Shown here piece after piece: positions 46,217-55,564 of a stretch of DNA of 64,000 nt. The notes under the pieces are model-generated. The model made no database searches. It saw nothing but the letters and a program-made list of their open reading frames with translations, and was not told the DNA's origin. The DNA lies in assembly GCA_902534465.1 (NCBI GenBank), contig CACAPU010000005.1, forward strand, positions 19,999 to 83,998, read 5' to 3'. The translations under genes were made by a program, and so were the position numbers. Each line of letters begins with the position of its first letter. Position 1 is the stretch's first letter. The stretch comes from an uncultured Pelagibacteraceae bacterium. GTDB taxonomy: Bacteria; Pseudomonadota; Alphaproteobacteria; Pelagibacterales; Pelagibacteraceae.

Positions 46217-47591
46217 TTTTAACTTTATTCCTTATAAACCAAAGACAAATCAGTGATGGTATCACCATTACAGTTGTTATTACAAAAAATGTACCCCAGT
46301 CTCCATTTAGCCAATCTACTAGTGCCCCTGATGAAGAGGCAAGGGTAGTTCTTCCAGCAGTTCCAATGGATGCTAATAATGCATATTGAGTTGCCGTATA
46401 GGTCCTGTCTACTAATAAAGAGATAAAAGCAACAAATGCAACTGTTGCAAATGCAGCTGTTATATCATCAGCTATTACAGCTATTGCAAATAGTAATTCT
46501 GATTTACCTGTCCAGGCTAATAATGCGAAAAGTAAATTAGTTACAGCCATCAAACCTCCAGCAAAAAACATCGTTTTGACTGTTCCAGCTCTCATCGCCA
46601 TTACGCCACCTATTAAAGTAAAAACCACAGTTGTTATCCATCCTAATCCTTTAGAATAAATTGCTATTTGTCCTTTTGAAAATCCTATTTCTTTATAAAA
46701 AACAATAGACATACGTCCAAGAAATGCTTCACCAATTTTAAATAAAAATACAAATCCTAATATCCCAACTGCAATTGCAAAACCATTTTTTTTGAAAAAA
46801 CTTATTATTGGGCCACCAATAGTTCCCGAAATGTAAGCAATAAAATTTGTTAAAACATTATTTGATCCAAGCTTGTTTATAATCATTTGATCTGTTTCTT
46901 TTTGATTATTTTGTCTGATCTTATCAATTGGTTCATGAACAAACATTAAACAAATATTCATTAAAATAATTAAGACACCTAAAATTAAAAAAGTAGCTTG
47001 CCAATAATCTGCTACTCCCATATTTTCAAAAAATTCCGCAGTAAATAATGCTATAACACCTCCTAATTTATAGCCAGTCCACCAACCAACTACTGCCATA
47101 GCCGCACCTGCTGCCATAGATTTTCCTTCATTTGCATCTATTTGTTCAATCCTTAACGCATCTACAGTTATATCTTGTGTTGCCGAAGCAATTGCAATTA
47201 CTAATCCAACACTAATCAAAAGTGCTAAATTTTGTGTAGGATTTATTAAACTCCAGACGATTAAGCTAAGTAAAATTATTAACTGCATTAGCACAATCCA
47301 TCCTCGTCTATGTCCTAATTTTTTTGTTAAAAATGGAATTTGTATTCTATCAATGATAGGAGCCCATAAATAATTAAAAGCATAAACTCCAAATATTAAC
47401 CCTGCCCAACCAATCGTTGATCTACTCAATCCCTCTTCTTTTAACCAAAGACTTAAGCTGCTAGCAATTAATACCCAAGGAAAACCACTTATTGCTCCAA
47501 GAAGCAATATTCTTAACATTCTAATATCTTTATAAACTAATAAAGAATCCAACCAGCTTTGTTTAGTTTCAGACATTAATATTTCCTCCAA
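46203..47591 (-). CDS. MFS permease, AmpG-like (muropeptide transporter family)
   Basis: LLLGAISGFPWVLIASSLSLWLKEEGLSRSTIGWAGLIFGVYAFNYLWAPIIDR; multi-TM. Confidence 0.82.
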   Translation of the reverse strand: MEEILMSETKQSWLDSLLVYKDIRMLRILLLGAISGFPWVLIASSLSLWLKEEGLSRSTIGWAGLIFGVYAFNYLWAPIIDRIQIPFLTKKLGHRRGWIVLMQLIILLSLIVWSLINPTQNLALLISVGLVIAIASATQDITVDALRIEQIDANEGKSMAAGAAMAVVGWWTGYKLGGVIALFTAEFFENMGVADYWQATFLILGVLIILMNICLMFVHEPIDKIRQNNQKETDQMIINKLGSNNVLTNFIAYISGTIGGPIISFFKKNGFAIAVGILGFVFLFKIGEAFLGRMSIVFYKEIGFSKGQIAIYSKGLGWITTVVFTLIGGVMAMRAGTVKTMFFAGGLMAVTNLLFALLAWTGKSELLFAIAVIADDITAAFATVAFVAFISLLVDRTYTATQYALLASIGTAGRTTLASSSGALVDWLNGDWGTFFVITTVMVIPSLICLWFIRNKVKIGAK

Positions 47592-49018
47592 AAAGATGGA
47601 ATAAATAATACTAATACAGCAAACAGTTCTAATCTACCTAAAATCATCGCTAAACTTAAAATCCACTTTGAAAAATCAGATAAATTTGAAAAATTACCAT
47701 TCGGACCAATTATATCACCTAAACCAGGTCCTACATTTGATATTGATGTTGCTGCGGCTGATATTGAAGTTGTTAAATCTAAACCACTTGTTGATAAAAG
47801 AGCAGTAATAAGAAAGAAAATTACAATATATAAAAATATAAATGAAATTATTGATGCCAGAAATTTTTCATCAATATTACTATTTTCATATTTAATCTTA
47901 AATATACCTCTTGGATAAATAATTTTTTTTAGCTGAATAGAAATAAATTGGAATAGAATTTGAACCCTAAATATTTTAATTCCACAAGCAGTAGATCCTG
48001 CACATCCACCTATGAACATAAGTATAAGAAAATAAATTAATGGAAACTGACCCCATTCACTAAAATTTTGGGTTACATAACCTGTACCAGTTAAAATAGA
48101 TATCACATTAAATGCCACAGATCTTATATCTGATATATTTTGGTTTTTAATTAACAAATATATATACATTAAAAGAACTGAAAAAATTACAATTTTAAAA
48201 AAAGTTTTAATTTGCGTATCATTAACAAATATTTTTTTGTCACCATTTAAATATTTGATGTAAGCGATGAAAGGAATACTTCCTAAAACAATAAATATAA
48301 TTGATGTTAATTCAATCAAAGAACTATCAAAATAGCCAATGGACTCATTATAATTTGAGAAACCTCCAGTTGCTATTGTTGTCATCGAATGAACTATGCT
48401 ATCAAAAAAGTTCATTCCAAATATTTTATAAAAAAATGCACATACAAAAGTTAAACTAGAGTATACTAATACTAATCTTAATGCTATTTCCTTTGACTTA
48501 GGCAGAATTTTTTCAGGAGTATTACTTGTAGAAATTACGAACAATTGCATACCTCCAATGTTCATCAATGGCATTAAAGTTATTGCCATTACAATTATAC
48601 CAATTCCACCTAACCATTGAAGCATTCCCCTCCAAAGCAAGATACTTTTAGGAGTTTCATTTAGGTTAGTAATTATAGTTGATCCAGTCGTAGTAATACC
48701 TGACATACTCTCAAAAAAAGCATCTGTAACGCCTAAATTTATCTCACTAAATATGAATGGTAGTGAGCCAAAGATAGCAATACTTAACCAAGATAATGCA
48801 GTTAAAAGAAAAGCCTGGGGTAAACTAATTTTTTTATCGTGATCCAAATTTGATAACAAAAAAAGTACTCCAAATATAATAGTCACGATCCCTGAACTTA
48901 TGAAACCTGAATCTAGTTCATTATAAAAAAACTGCGCTAAAATTGGCGCAATCATCGATAAACCTAAAATTATTTGTAAAATTCCTAGGGTAAAAAAAAC
49001 AGTTTTATAATTGGACAT
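47576..49018 (-). CDS. trkH: TrkH-family potassium uptake protein
   Basis: ESMSGITTTGSTII, MTTIATGGFSNYNESIGYF, FIGGCAGSTACGIKIFR, ISNVGPGLGDI selectivity-filter-like repeats. Confidence 0.92.
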   Translation of the reverse strand: MSNYKTVFFTLGILQIILGLSMIAPILAQFFYNELDSGFISSGIVTIIFGVLFLLSNLDHDKKISLPQAFLLTALSWLSIAIFGSLPFIFSEINLGVTDAFFESMSGITTTGSTIITNLNETPKSILLWRGMLQWLGGIGIIVMAITLMPLMNIGGMQLFVISTSNTPEKILPKSKEIALRLVLVYSSLTFVCAFFYKIFGMNFFDSIVHSMTTIATGGFSNYNESIGYFDSSLIELTSIIFIVLGSIPFIAYIKYLNGDKKIFVNDTQIKTFFKIVIFSVLLMYIYLLIKNQNISDIRSVAFNVISILTGTGYVTQNFSEWGQFPLIYFLILMFIGGCAGSTACGIKIFRVQILFQFISIQLKKIIYPRGIFKIKYENSNIDEKFLASIISFIFLYIVIFFLITALLSTSGLDLTTSISAAATSISNVGPGLGDIIGPNGNFSNLSDFSKWILSLAMILGRLELFAVLVLFIPSFWRKY

Positions 49019-49066
49019 TTTGATTGGACATTATTTTATGGTAAATAAAATTCAACTCTATAAGAA

Positions 49067-50674
49067 TTGTTAAAAACGTTATTTAATAGGCAGTTTAATA
49101 AAAAAGTGATCGATAAAAACAACATAGACAAAACAAATGCTTGGCCCTTTGTTGAAGCTAAAAAGCTTCTTAGAGAAAGAAAGAAAAATATAGAAAACAA
49201 GGGTAAAATCATTCTTCAAACAGGGTATGGTCCTAGCGGATTACCACATATAGGTACTTTCGGTGAAGTTGCAAGAACCTCAATGATTGTTAATGCTTTA
49301 AATCATTTGACAGATCTCCCTAAAGAAATAATCACGTTTTCTGACGATATGGATGGACTTAGAAAAGTTCCTGAAAATATTCCTAATCCTGAGAAACTTG
49401 AAAAGAATCTTCATAAACCCTTAACCCAAGTTCCAGATCCTTTTGAAAAATTTAACAGTTTTGGAGAACATAATAATGAAATGTTAAAAAATTTCTTAGA
49501 TAAATTTAAGTTTGAATACAGTTTTAAAAGTTCGTCAGTTTTATATAAGTCTGGTTTTTTTAATAATACATTAAAATTAATTTTAGAAAATTATGAAGGA
49601 ATAATGAATATAATTATTCCTACCCTTGGTAAAGAAAGACAAAAGACATATTCTCCATTCTTACCAATATGTCCAGATACGGGAGTGGTATTAGAGATAC
49701 CAGTCTCAGAATTAGACACAAAAAATTCAAAAATAATTTTTGATAATAATGGCAAAAAATTAGAACAAAGTATTCTAGATGGAAATTGTAAATTACAATG
49801 GAAAGTAGATTGGGCTATGAGATGGTATGCTCTTGATGTAGATTTTGAAATGTATGGGAAAGATTTGATTGAGAGTGCAATTTTATCTTCAAAAATAATA
49901 AAATTATTAGGTAAGTCAAATCCATCTGGCTTTGCATATGAGTTATTTTTAGATGAAAAAGGTGAAAAAATATCTAAGTCAAAAGGGAACGGTATTACAA
50001 TCGATCAATGGTTAGAATACGCATCTCCCGAAAGTCTTTCATTGTATATGTACCAAAATCCAAAAAGAGCAAAAAAACTTTACAGAGAAGTAGTTCCAAA
50101 GGCTGTGGATGAATATCTTGATTTTATTGAAAAAGGTAAAACTCAAAACGAGCTTCAAAAATTAATGAATCCCGTATGGCATGTTCATAATTCAGAGATG
50201 CCAGGGGAAAATTCAATCATGTCCTTCTCAATGTTATTAAATTTAGTTGAGACCAGCAATGCTGATAACAAAGAGTTACTTTGGAAGTTTGTTAAGAAAT
50301 ATAAGAATGATATTAATGAAGATATGCATCCAATTTTTGACAAGTTAATTTCTTATGCAATTAAATATTTTCATGATGTTATAAAATCTAAAAAGATTTA
50401 TAAAAAACCAAATCAAAGTGAAAAAATTGCTTTAGAGGCTTTAATAAACTCTTTAGAAAAATGCGATGATACAATGGAACCAGAGGATATTCAGACCACA
50501 ATTTATACAGTTGGCAAAGAGAATGGCTATAAAGAAAATTTGCGTGATTGGTTCAAATTAATATATGAGGTAGTTTTTGGGGTGGAAAATGGACCACGAT
50601 TTGGTTTTTTCATAAGCTTTTTTGGGGTTCAAGAAACTAAAGAATTAATTAAAAATAAATTAGAAAATGTTTAA
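49067..50674 (+). CDS. lysS: Lysyl-tRNA synthetase, class I (TTG start)
   Basis: TGYGPSGLPHIGTFGEVARTSMI (HIGH-like), GEKISKSKGNGITIDQWL (KMSKS-like). Confidence 0.93.
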   Translation: MLKTLFNRQFNKKVIDKNNIDKTNAWPFVEAKKLLRERKKNIENKGKIILQTGYGPSGLPHIGTFGEVARTSMIVNALNHLTDLPKEIITFSDDMDGLRKVPENIPNPEKLEKNLHKPLTQVPDPFEKFNSFGEHNNEMLKNFLDKFKFEYSFKSSSVLYKSGFFNNTLKLILENYEGIMNIIIPTLGKERQKTYSPFLPICPDTGVVLEIPVSELDTKNSKIIFDNNGKKLEQSILDGNCKLQWKVDWAMRWYALDVDFEMYGKDLIESAILSSKIIKLLGKSNPSGFAYELFLDEKGEKISKSKGNGITIDQWLEYASPESLSLYMYQNPKRAKKLYREVVPKAVDEYLDFIEKGKTQNELQKLMNPVWHVHNSEMPGENSIMSFSMLLNLVETSNADNKELLWKFVKKYKNDINEDMHPIFDKLISYAIKYFHDVIKSKKIYKKPNQSEKIALEALINSLEKCDDTMEPEDIQTTIYTVGKENGYKENLRDWFKLIYEVVFGVENGPRFGFFISFFGVQETKELIKNKLENV

Positions 50675-51707
50675 TATATTAAGACCACTAATTTTTAAAT
50701 TTAGCCCTGAAGTAGCTCATTCTTTAGCAATAAAGGCACTTAAGTTAAATAATGTTCCTTACTCAAAACCTAAAGATAGTCATTTTTTAGAAACAACCTT
50801 TTGTGATAAAAAATTATCTTCACCAATTGGTGTTGCTGCTGGGTTTGATAAAAATGCTGAAGTATACAATCCTCTGTTTAATCTTGGATTTGGTTTTGTT
50901 GAAGTAGGGACAATTACACCAAAACCTCAATTTGGTAACCCTAAACCAAGAGTTTTTAGACTTGAAGAAGATGAAGCTCTTATAAATAGATTAGGTTTTA
51001 ACAATTCTGGCTCAGAAGAAATAAGCAAGAGAATTAAGGAAAATAATAAAAAAGGTTTTTTAGGAATAAATATCGGACCAAACAAAGACTCTAGGAATCG
51101 AGTCGATGATTATTTAATTTGTTTTCGTAAATTTTATAATTTAGCTGATTATATAACTATAAACATTTCCTCACCAAATACAGAAAATTTAAGAGACTTG
51201 CATAATCAGGATGAACTAAATTCATTGATTGATAAACTAAAAAATGAAAAAAAAGAGTTAAATTCAAACATTCCACTAGCAATAAAAGTCTCACCTGATC
51301 TTAAAGATGATCAAATTAATGAAGTATCCAAGATAATCATGGAACAAGAAATAGGAATCATTATTGTTGCCAATACCACAGATAAGAATAGAGAAAATTT
51401 AAAAAATATAAATAAACTAGAAAAGGGCGGACTGTCAGGCAAACCAATTGCAAAGATTTCAAACGAGACAATTTCTAAGTTTTATAAAATCCTAAAAAAT
51501 AAAACTAAAATAATAGGAGTGGGTGGTGTTAGCAATGGACTAGATGCTTTTGAAAAAATCACTTCTGGTGCAACACTCGTTCAATTATATACTGGAATGG
51601 TTTATAGAGGCCCTAGTATAGCTTCAAAAATAAGTAAAGAATTAATTAATTTATTAAAAAATAAGGGTTTTAAAAATGTTTCAGAGGCTATTGGAACAAA
51701 AAATTAA
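50667..51707 (+). CDS. pyrD: Dihydroorotate dehydrogenase (quinone)
   Basis: SPIGVAAGFDKNAEVYNPLFNLGFGFVEVGTITPKPQ, NRLGFNNSG, INISSPNTENLR. Confidence 0.96.
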   Translation: MFNILRPLIFKFSPEVAHSLAIKALKLNNVPYSKPKDSHFLETTFCDKKLSSPIGVAAGFDKNAEVYNPLFNLGFGFVEVGTITPKPQFGNPKPRVFRLEEDEALINRLGFNNSGSEEISKRIKENNKKGFLGINIGPNKDSRNRVDDYLICFRKFYNLADYITINISSPNTENLRDLHNQDELNSLIDKLKNEKKELNSNIPLAIKVSPDLKDDQINEVSKIIMEQEIGIIIVANTTDKNRENLKNINKLEKGGLSGKPIAKISNETISKFYKILKNKTKIIGVGGVSNGLDAFEKITSGATLVQLYTGMVYRGPSIASKISKELINLLKNKGFKNVSEAIGTKN

Positions 51708-51709
51708 TC

Positions 51710-51738
51710 TTGACGCAATAAGATTCAGATCCTATACA
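51710..51738 (+). promoter_or_regulatory. Candidate rpmB promoter (TTGACG-N17-TATACA)
   Basis: Near-consensus hexamers at 51710-51715 and 51733-51738 with 17-nt spacer. Confidence 0.55.
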
Positions 51739-51750
51739 GGCTCATAATTT

Positions 51751-52032
51751 ATGTCTAAAAAATGTGAACTCACTGGAAAAATACCCCTAAAGGGTCATAA
51801 TGTTAGTCATGCTAATAATAAGACTAAAAGAAGATTTCTTCCAAATCTAAAAAAGGTAAAATTTAAAAGTGAGCTACTCAAGAGAAGTTTAAGATTAACT
51901 GTCTCAAACGCTGGTGTTAGGTCAGTAGATAAAAAAGGTAGTTTTGACCAATTTTTAATTTCAGCTAAGACTAGAGATTTATCATTAAGGCTAAAAAAAT
52001 TAAAAAAATCCTTAGTCAGTAAATCAGCATAA
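51751..52032 (+). CDS. rpmB: 50S ribosomal protein L28
   Basis: [36 protein letters not shown]. Confidence 0.97.
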   Translation: MSKKCELTGKIPLKGHNVSHANNKTKRRFLPNLKKVKFKSELLKRSLRLTVSNAGVRSVDKKGSFDQFLISAKTRDLSLRLKKLKKSLVSKSA

Positions 52033-52580
52033 TGAATAATGTATTTTTAATACTCTCATTTTTAATGGGGTTGGTTGTCTTAGCATCTAATTATTTAGTT
52101 CAATTTCCAATTGAATATTATGGTCTTCAAGAACTTCTTACATATGGAGCATTTAGTTATCCAATAGCTTTTTTAATAACTGATCTAGCAAATAGGTCTT
52201 TTGGTAAATTAGTTGCTAAGAAAATTGTATATATAGGATTTACAATAGGAATTTTGTTTACACTAATTTTCTCAACAAATTTCGCCGATTTAATCTCAGT
52301 AAGAATAGCAATCGGTTCAGGTACAGCATTTATTATTGCTCAATTACTTGACGTACAAATATTTGATCAATTAAGACAAAAGAAATGGTTTATTGCGCCC
52401 CTCACATCTTCATTAATTGGTTCCACCATTGATACATTTTTATTCTTTTCAATTTCGTTTTATGGATCAGGAATACCTTGGCTAACACTTTCTTTAGGAG
52501 ATTTAGCAGTGAAAATTTTTGTAGCCTTAGTAATGTTAATACCTTTTAGATTGTTATTAGGTACTTTAAAAGCCGCTTAA
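52032..52580 (+). CDS. yhhQ: Queuosine-precursor transporter / VUT family (YhhQ-like)
   Basis: TYGAFSYPIAFLITDLANRSFGKLVAKKIVY..., SSLIGSTIDTFLFFSISFYG. Confidence 0.82.
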   Translation: MNNVFLILSFLMGLVVLASNYLVQFPIEYYGLQELLTYGAFSYPIAFLITDLANRSFGKLVAKKIVYIGFTIGILFTLIFSTNFADLISVRIAIGSGTAFIIAQLLDVQIFDQLRQKKWFIAPLTSSLIGSTIDTFLFFSISFYGSGIPWLTLSLGDLAVKIFVALVMLIPFRLLLGTLKAA

Positions 52581-52581
52581 T

Positions 52582-53646
52582 TCAAATTTTTGGTTCTTGT
52601 TGTGTCATGCAATGAATGGCTCCAAAACCCCAAATTAAGTCACTACAATCAATAGCAACTACTTTCCTATTTGTAAAAAATTTTCTAAAAATTTTTAAAA
52701 CCTTTTTGTCTTCTTTTACATTAAATACTGGAACCAGGACTGTTTTATTGGTTATAAAAAAATTTAAATAACTTGCTGGGACACGTATTTTCTTTATAAT
52801 AACTGGGCTTGGCATAGGAATCTTTATTATTTTAAATTTTTTTCCATCTTCATCATAACTATTACTTAATATTTTTAAATTTTCTTTAAGAGCTTTATAA
52901 TTTTCATCTGATCTATTATTTTCTACAGCAATCATAATTGTATTTTTTGAGACAAATCTTGCAATATCATCGATATGACCGTGAGTGTCATCTCCAACAA
53001 TTCCTTTATTAAGCCAAATAAAATTCTTTGCATTTAAATATTCTGAGAACAGATTTTCATAGTCAATTTTTTTTAATCCTTTATTTCTCTCTTGTTTATT
53101 GCTCAATAAGCACTCCCTTGTAAGCAATATGGAGCCAAATCCATTGTTATCAAACGCACCCCCCTCCATTACTACTCTTCCAAATTTTTTTGAATTTACT
53201 TTTTTAGGTAAAATACTTTCAATATTCAAATAATTACTAATATAGTTATTGATTTTGTTATCATTTTTAAAATTTTTATATTTTGACCAGGCATTAAATT
53301 TAAAATCAAGCATGGTTTTTTTCCTATTTTTTTTGTTTACCAAAAATATCGGCCCAGAGTCTCTTAACCAAATTCTATCCGTTTTAAGTTTATGAAATTT
53401 AATGTTAGATATATTACAACCTATTTTTTTTAAATATACTCTCGCAGTCTTTATACTTTTGGTATTATTGACTAATAAATCTATTCTTTGATCCTTTGTT
53501 AAATTTTTTATTATTTTTCCAACTACATTTGGTATTTTTTTAAATAACCCAGGCCAATCATTTTTATTATGAGGCCAAGCCATCCAAACTGATTTTTGAG
53601 GCTCCCATTCTGCTGGCATTCTGAATTCACTTATTTTTTTACTCAT
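52582..53646 (-). CDS. aguA: Agmatine deiminase
   Basis: RMPAEWEPQKSVWMAWPHNKNDWPG, RIWLRDSGPIFLVN, MEGGAFDNNG, HGHIDDIARFV, IHCMTQQEP (catalytic Cys). Confidence 0.95.
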   Translation of the reverse strand: MSKKISEFRMPAEWEPQKSVWMAWPHNKNDWPGLFKKIPNVVGKIIKNLTKDQRIDLLVNNTKSIKTARVYLKKIGCNISNIKFHKLKTDRIWLRDSGPIFLVNKKNRKKTMLDFKFNAWSKYKNFKNDNKINNYISNYLNIESILPKKVNSKKFGRVVMEGGAFDNNGFGSILLTRECLLSNKQERNKGLKKIDYENLFSEYLNAKNFIWLNKGIVGDDTHGHIDDIARFVSKNTIMIAVENNRSDENYKALKENLKILSNSYDEDGKKFKIIKIPMPSPVIIKKIRVPASYLNFFITNKTVLVPVFNVKEDKKVLKIFRKFFTNRKVVAIDCSDLIWGFGAIHCMTQQEPKI

Positions 53647-54520
53647 CTTCTGGATTTTCGAGAATATCTTTGTAAAATTCAGTTCTTCTGTCTCTTAAAA
53701 AAGGCCAGTGTTGTCTTGCAGTATCTATTTTTTTATAATCTATTTCACAAACTAAAATATCTTCTTTTTTATTTCCTGCTTTTGCAATCACTTTACCACT
53801 AGGATCTATCACCATTGAATTACCCCAAAATTCAATTTTTTTCCTACCTTTTGTTTCTACCCCAACTCTATTTATAGCAGCCACATAAGTTCCATTAGCT
53901 ATAGCATGAGATTTTTGCATTGTGATCCAAGATTCTAATTGAGATTTTCCAAACTTTCTTTTTTCTTTTGGATGCCATCCAATAGCAGTAGGATAAAAAA
54001 TAATTTGGGCACCCTTTAAAGCTGTAAGCCTTGCAGCTTCAGGAAACCACTGATCCCAACATATAAGAGGACCTATTTTTCCAAATTTTGTCTTAACACT
54101 TTTAAATCCAAGGTCTCCAGGACTGAAATAAAATTTTTCATAATACCCCGGATCATCAGGTATGTGCATCTTACGATATTTAGACAAAATATTACCATTT
54201 TCGTTAATGATGATACTGGTGTTATGATAAAATCCAGATGTTACTTTTTCAAACAGTGTTATATTTAAAACAACACTTAGCTCATTTGCTAAATCACAAA
54301 ATATACTAGAAATCTTTCCTGGAATTTTTTCTGCAAATTTAAAGTTTGAATGACTTTCTGTTTGGCAAAAATAATTAGTCAAAAAAAGCTCTGGGAGACA
54401 AATTATATTTGCTTTTTTTTCTGCAGCTTTTTTAATATTTTTTATTGCTAAATCTAAATTTGATTGAATTGTTCCTAACGATTTGCTTTGGATTAAAGCT
54501 ATTTTAACTTTTTTGATCAT
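53639..54520 (-). CDS. aguB: N-carbamoylputrescine amidohydrolase
   Basis: Nitrilase fold: IICLPELFLTNYFCQTE, KYRKMHIPDDPGYYEKFYFSPGD, GPLICWDQWFPEAARLTALKGAQIIFYPTAIGWHP. Confidence 0.95.
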   Translation of the reverse strand: MIKKVKIALIQSKSLGTIQSNLDLAIKNIKKAAEKKANIICLPELFLTNYFCQTESHSNFKFAEKIPGKISSIFCDLANELSVVLNITLFEKVTSGFYHNTSIIINENGNILSKYRKMHIPDDPGYYEKFYFSPGDLGFKSVKTKFGKIGPLICWDQWFPEAARLTALKGAQIIFYPTAIGWHPKEKRKFGKSQLESWITMQKSHAIANGTYVAAINRVGVETKGRKKIEFWGNSMVIDPSGKVIAKAGNKKEDILVCEIDYKKIDTARQHWPFLRDRRTEFYKDILENPEDE

Positions 54521-54523
54521 TAA

Positions 54524-55564
54524 TCAAAATATTTTGGAAAAATTTTTTCTATTTCGGTTTTTCCATTCTCCCCTATGATATGCATCACTAGCTATCAAAG
54601 GTAATACACTAGTTGCTTCTGCAAAAACCATTTGTTCTTTTGTTATATCAACTTTGCCCCATGAACTTGCCTCTTTTAAAGTTGAACTACTACACGCACC
54701 ATCTCTAGTGTCAGCTACTGTTATTTGAATAGCATATTTATGCATATCTACATTTTTACCTAAAAGTTCAGCACAAATCACAGTATCTTGAATAAAATTT
54801 TTTGGAACACCTCCACCTATCATAAAAAGACCTGATCCTTTAGATCTTATTTTAATTTCAGTTAATTCTCTGAACTCTCTTATTGAGTCAATAGTAATAT
54901 GATTTTTTGGATTTCTTTCTTGATGCATTACTAGTCCAAATCCAGCGCTAGAGTCTGTAAATGCGGGACAAAATATTGGAACATTATTATCATATGCAAC
55001 TTCAATCAATGAGTCTCTTTTCTTTGCATTTGTTTTAAGGTATTTTCCAATTTCTTTTATAAACTCTCTCGATGTATAGGCTCTTGGTTCTAATTGGTCA
55101 GCTATCTCTCCTATCGTTTTATCACATAATTGAAGCTCATTTTCGTCAATATAAGTATCATAAATTCTGTCAATGTAATTATTCCTCAATTCAGTATCAT
55201 CTTGATACTGTGATCCCTGATAATGTTTAAAGCCTAAAGCCTCAAAGAAATCCATATCAATTATTGAAGCCCCAGTAGCAATTATTGCATCGACCATATT
55301 GTATTTAACCAAATCCCTATATACATGCATACATCCAGCAGCAGATGTTGACCCTGCAAGAGTTAGAAAGATTGTACAATCTTGGTCTTTAATCATTTCA
55401 TTATAAATATTTGCGGCATTTGCAGTCTCTCTAGAAACAAAAGACATTTTTTTCATTGATGAAATAATATGTCTTGCATCAAAAGAAGTTATATCGATAT
55501 GCTCAACTTCTTTACTAAGTAAGTCTTTTTTTCTGTTATTTGAATGATTTTTGTTATCTGACAT
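54524..55564 (-). CDS. Deoxyhypusine-synthase-like protein (probable polyamine aminobutyl/aminopropyl transferase)
   Basis: FLTLAGSTSAAGCMHVYRDLVKYNMVDAIIATGASIIDMDFFEALGF, IFCPAFTDSSAGFGLVMHQ, EASSWGKV retaining the DHS catalytic Lys context. Confidence 0.88.
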   Translation of the reverse strand: MSDNKNHSNNRKKDLLSKEVEHIDITSFDARHIISSMKKMSFVSRETANAANIYNEMIKDQDCTIFLTLAGSTSAAGCMHVYRDLVKYNMVDAIIATGASIIDMDFFEALGFKHYQGSQYQDDTELRNNYIDRIYDTYIDENELQLCDKTIGEIADQLEPRAYTSREFIKEIGKYLKTNAKKRDSLIEVAYDNNVPIFCPAFTDSSAGFGLVMHQERNPKNHITIDSIREFRELTEIKIRSKGSGLFMIGGGVPKNFIQDTVICAELLGKNVDMHKYAIQITVADTRDGACSSSTLKEASSWGKVDITKEQMVFAEATSVLPLIASDAYHRGEWKNRNRKNFSKIF

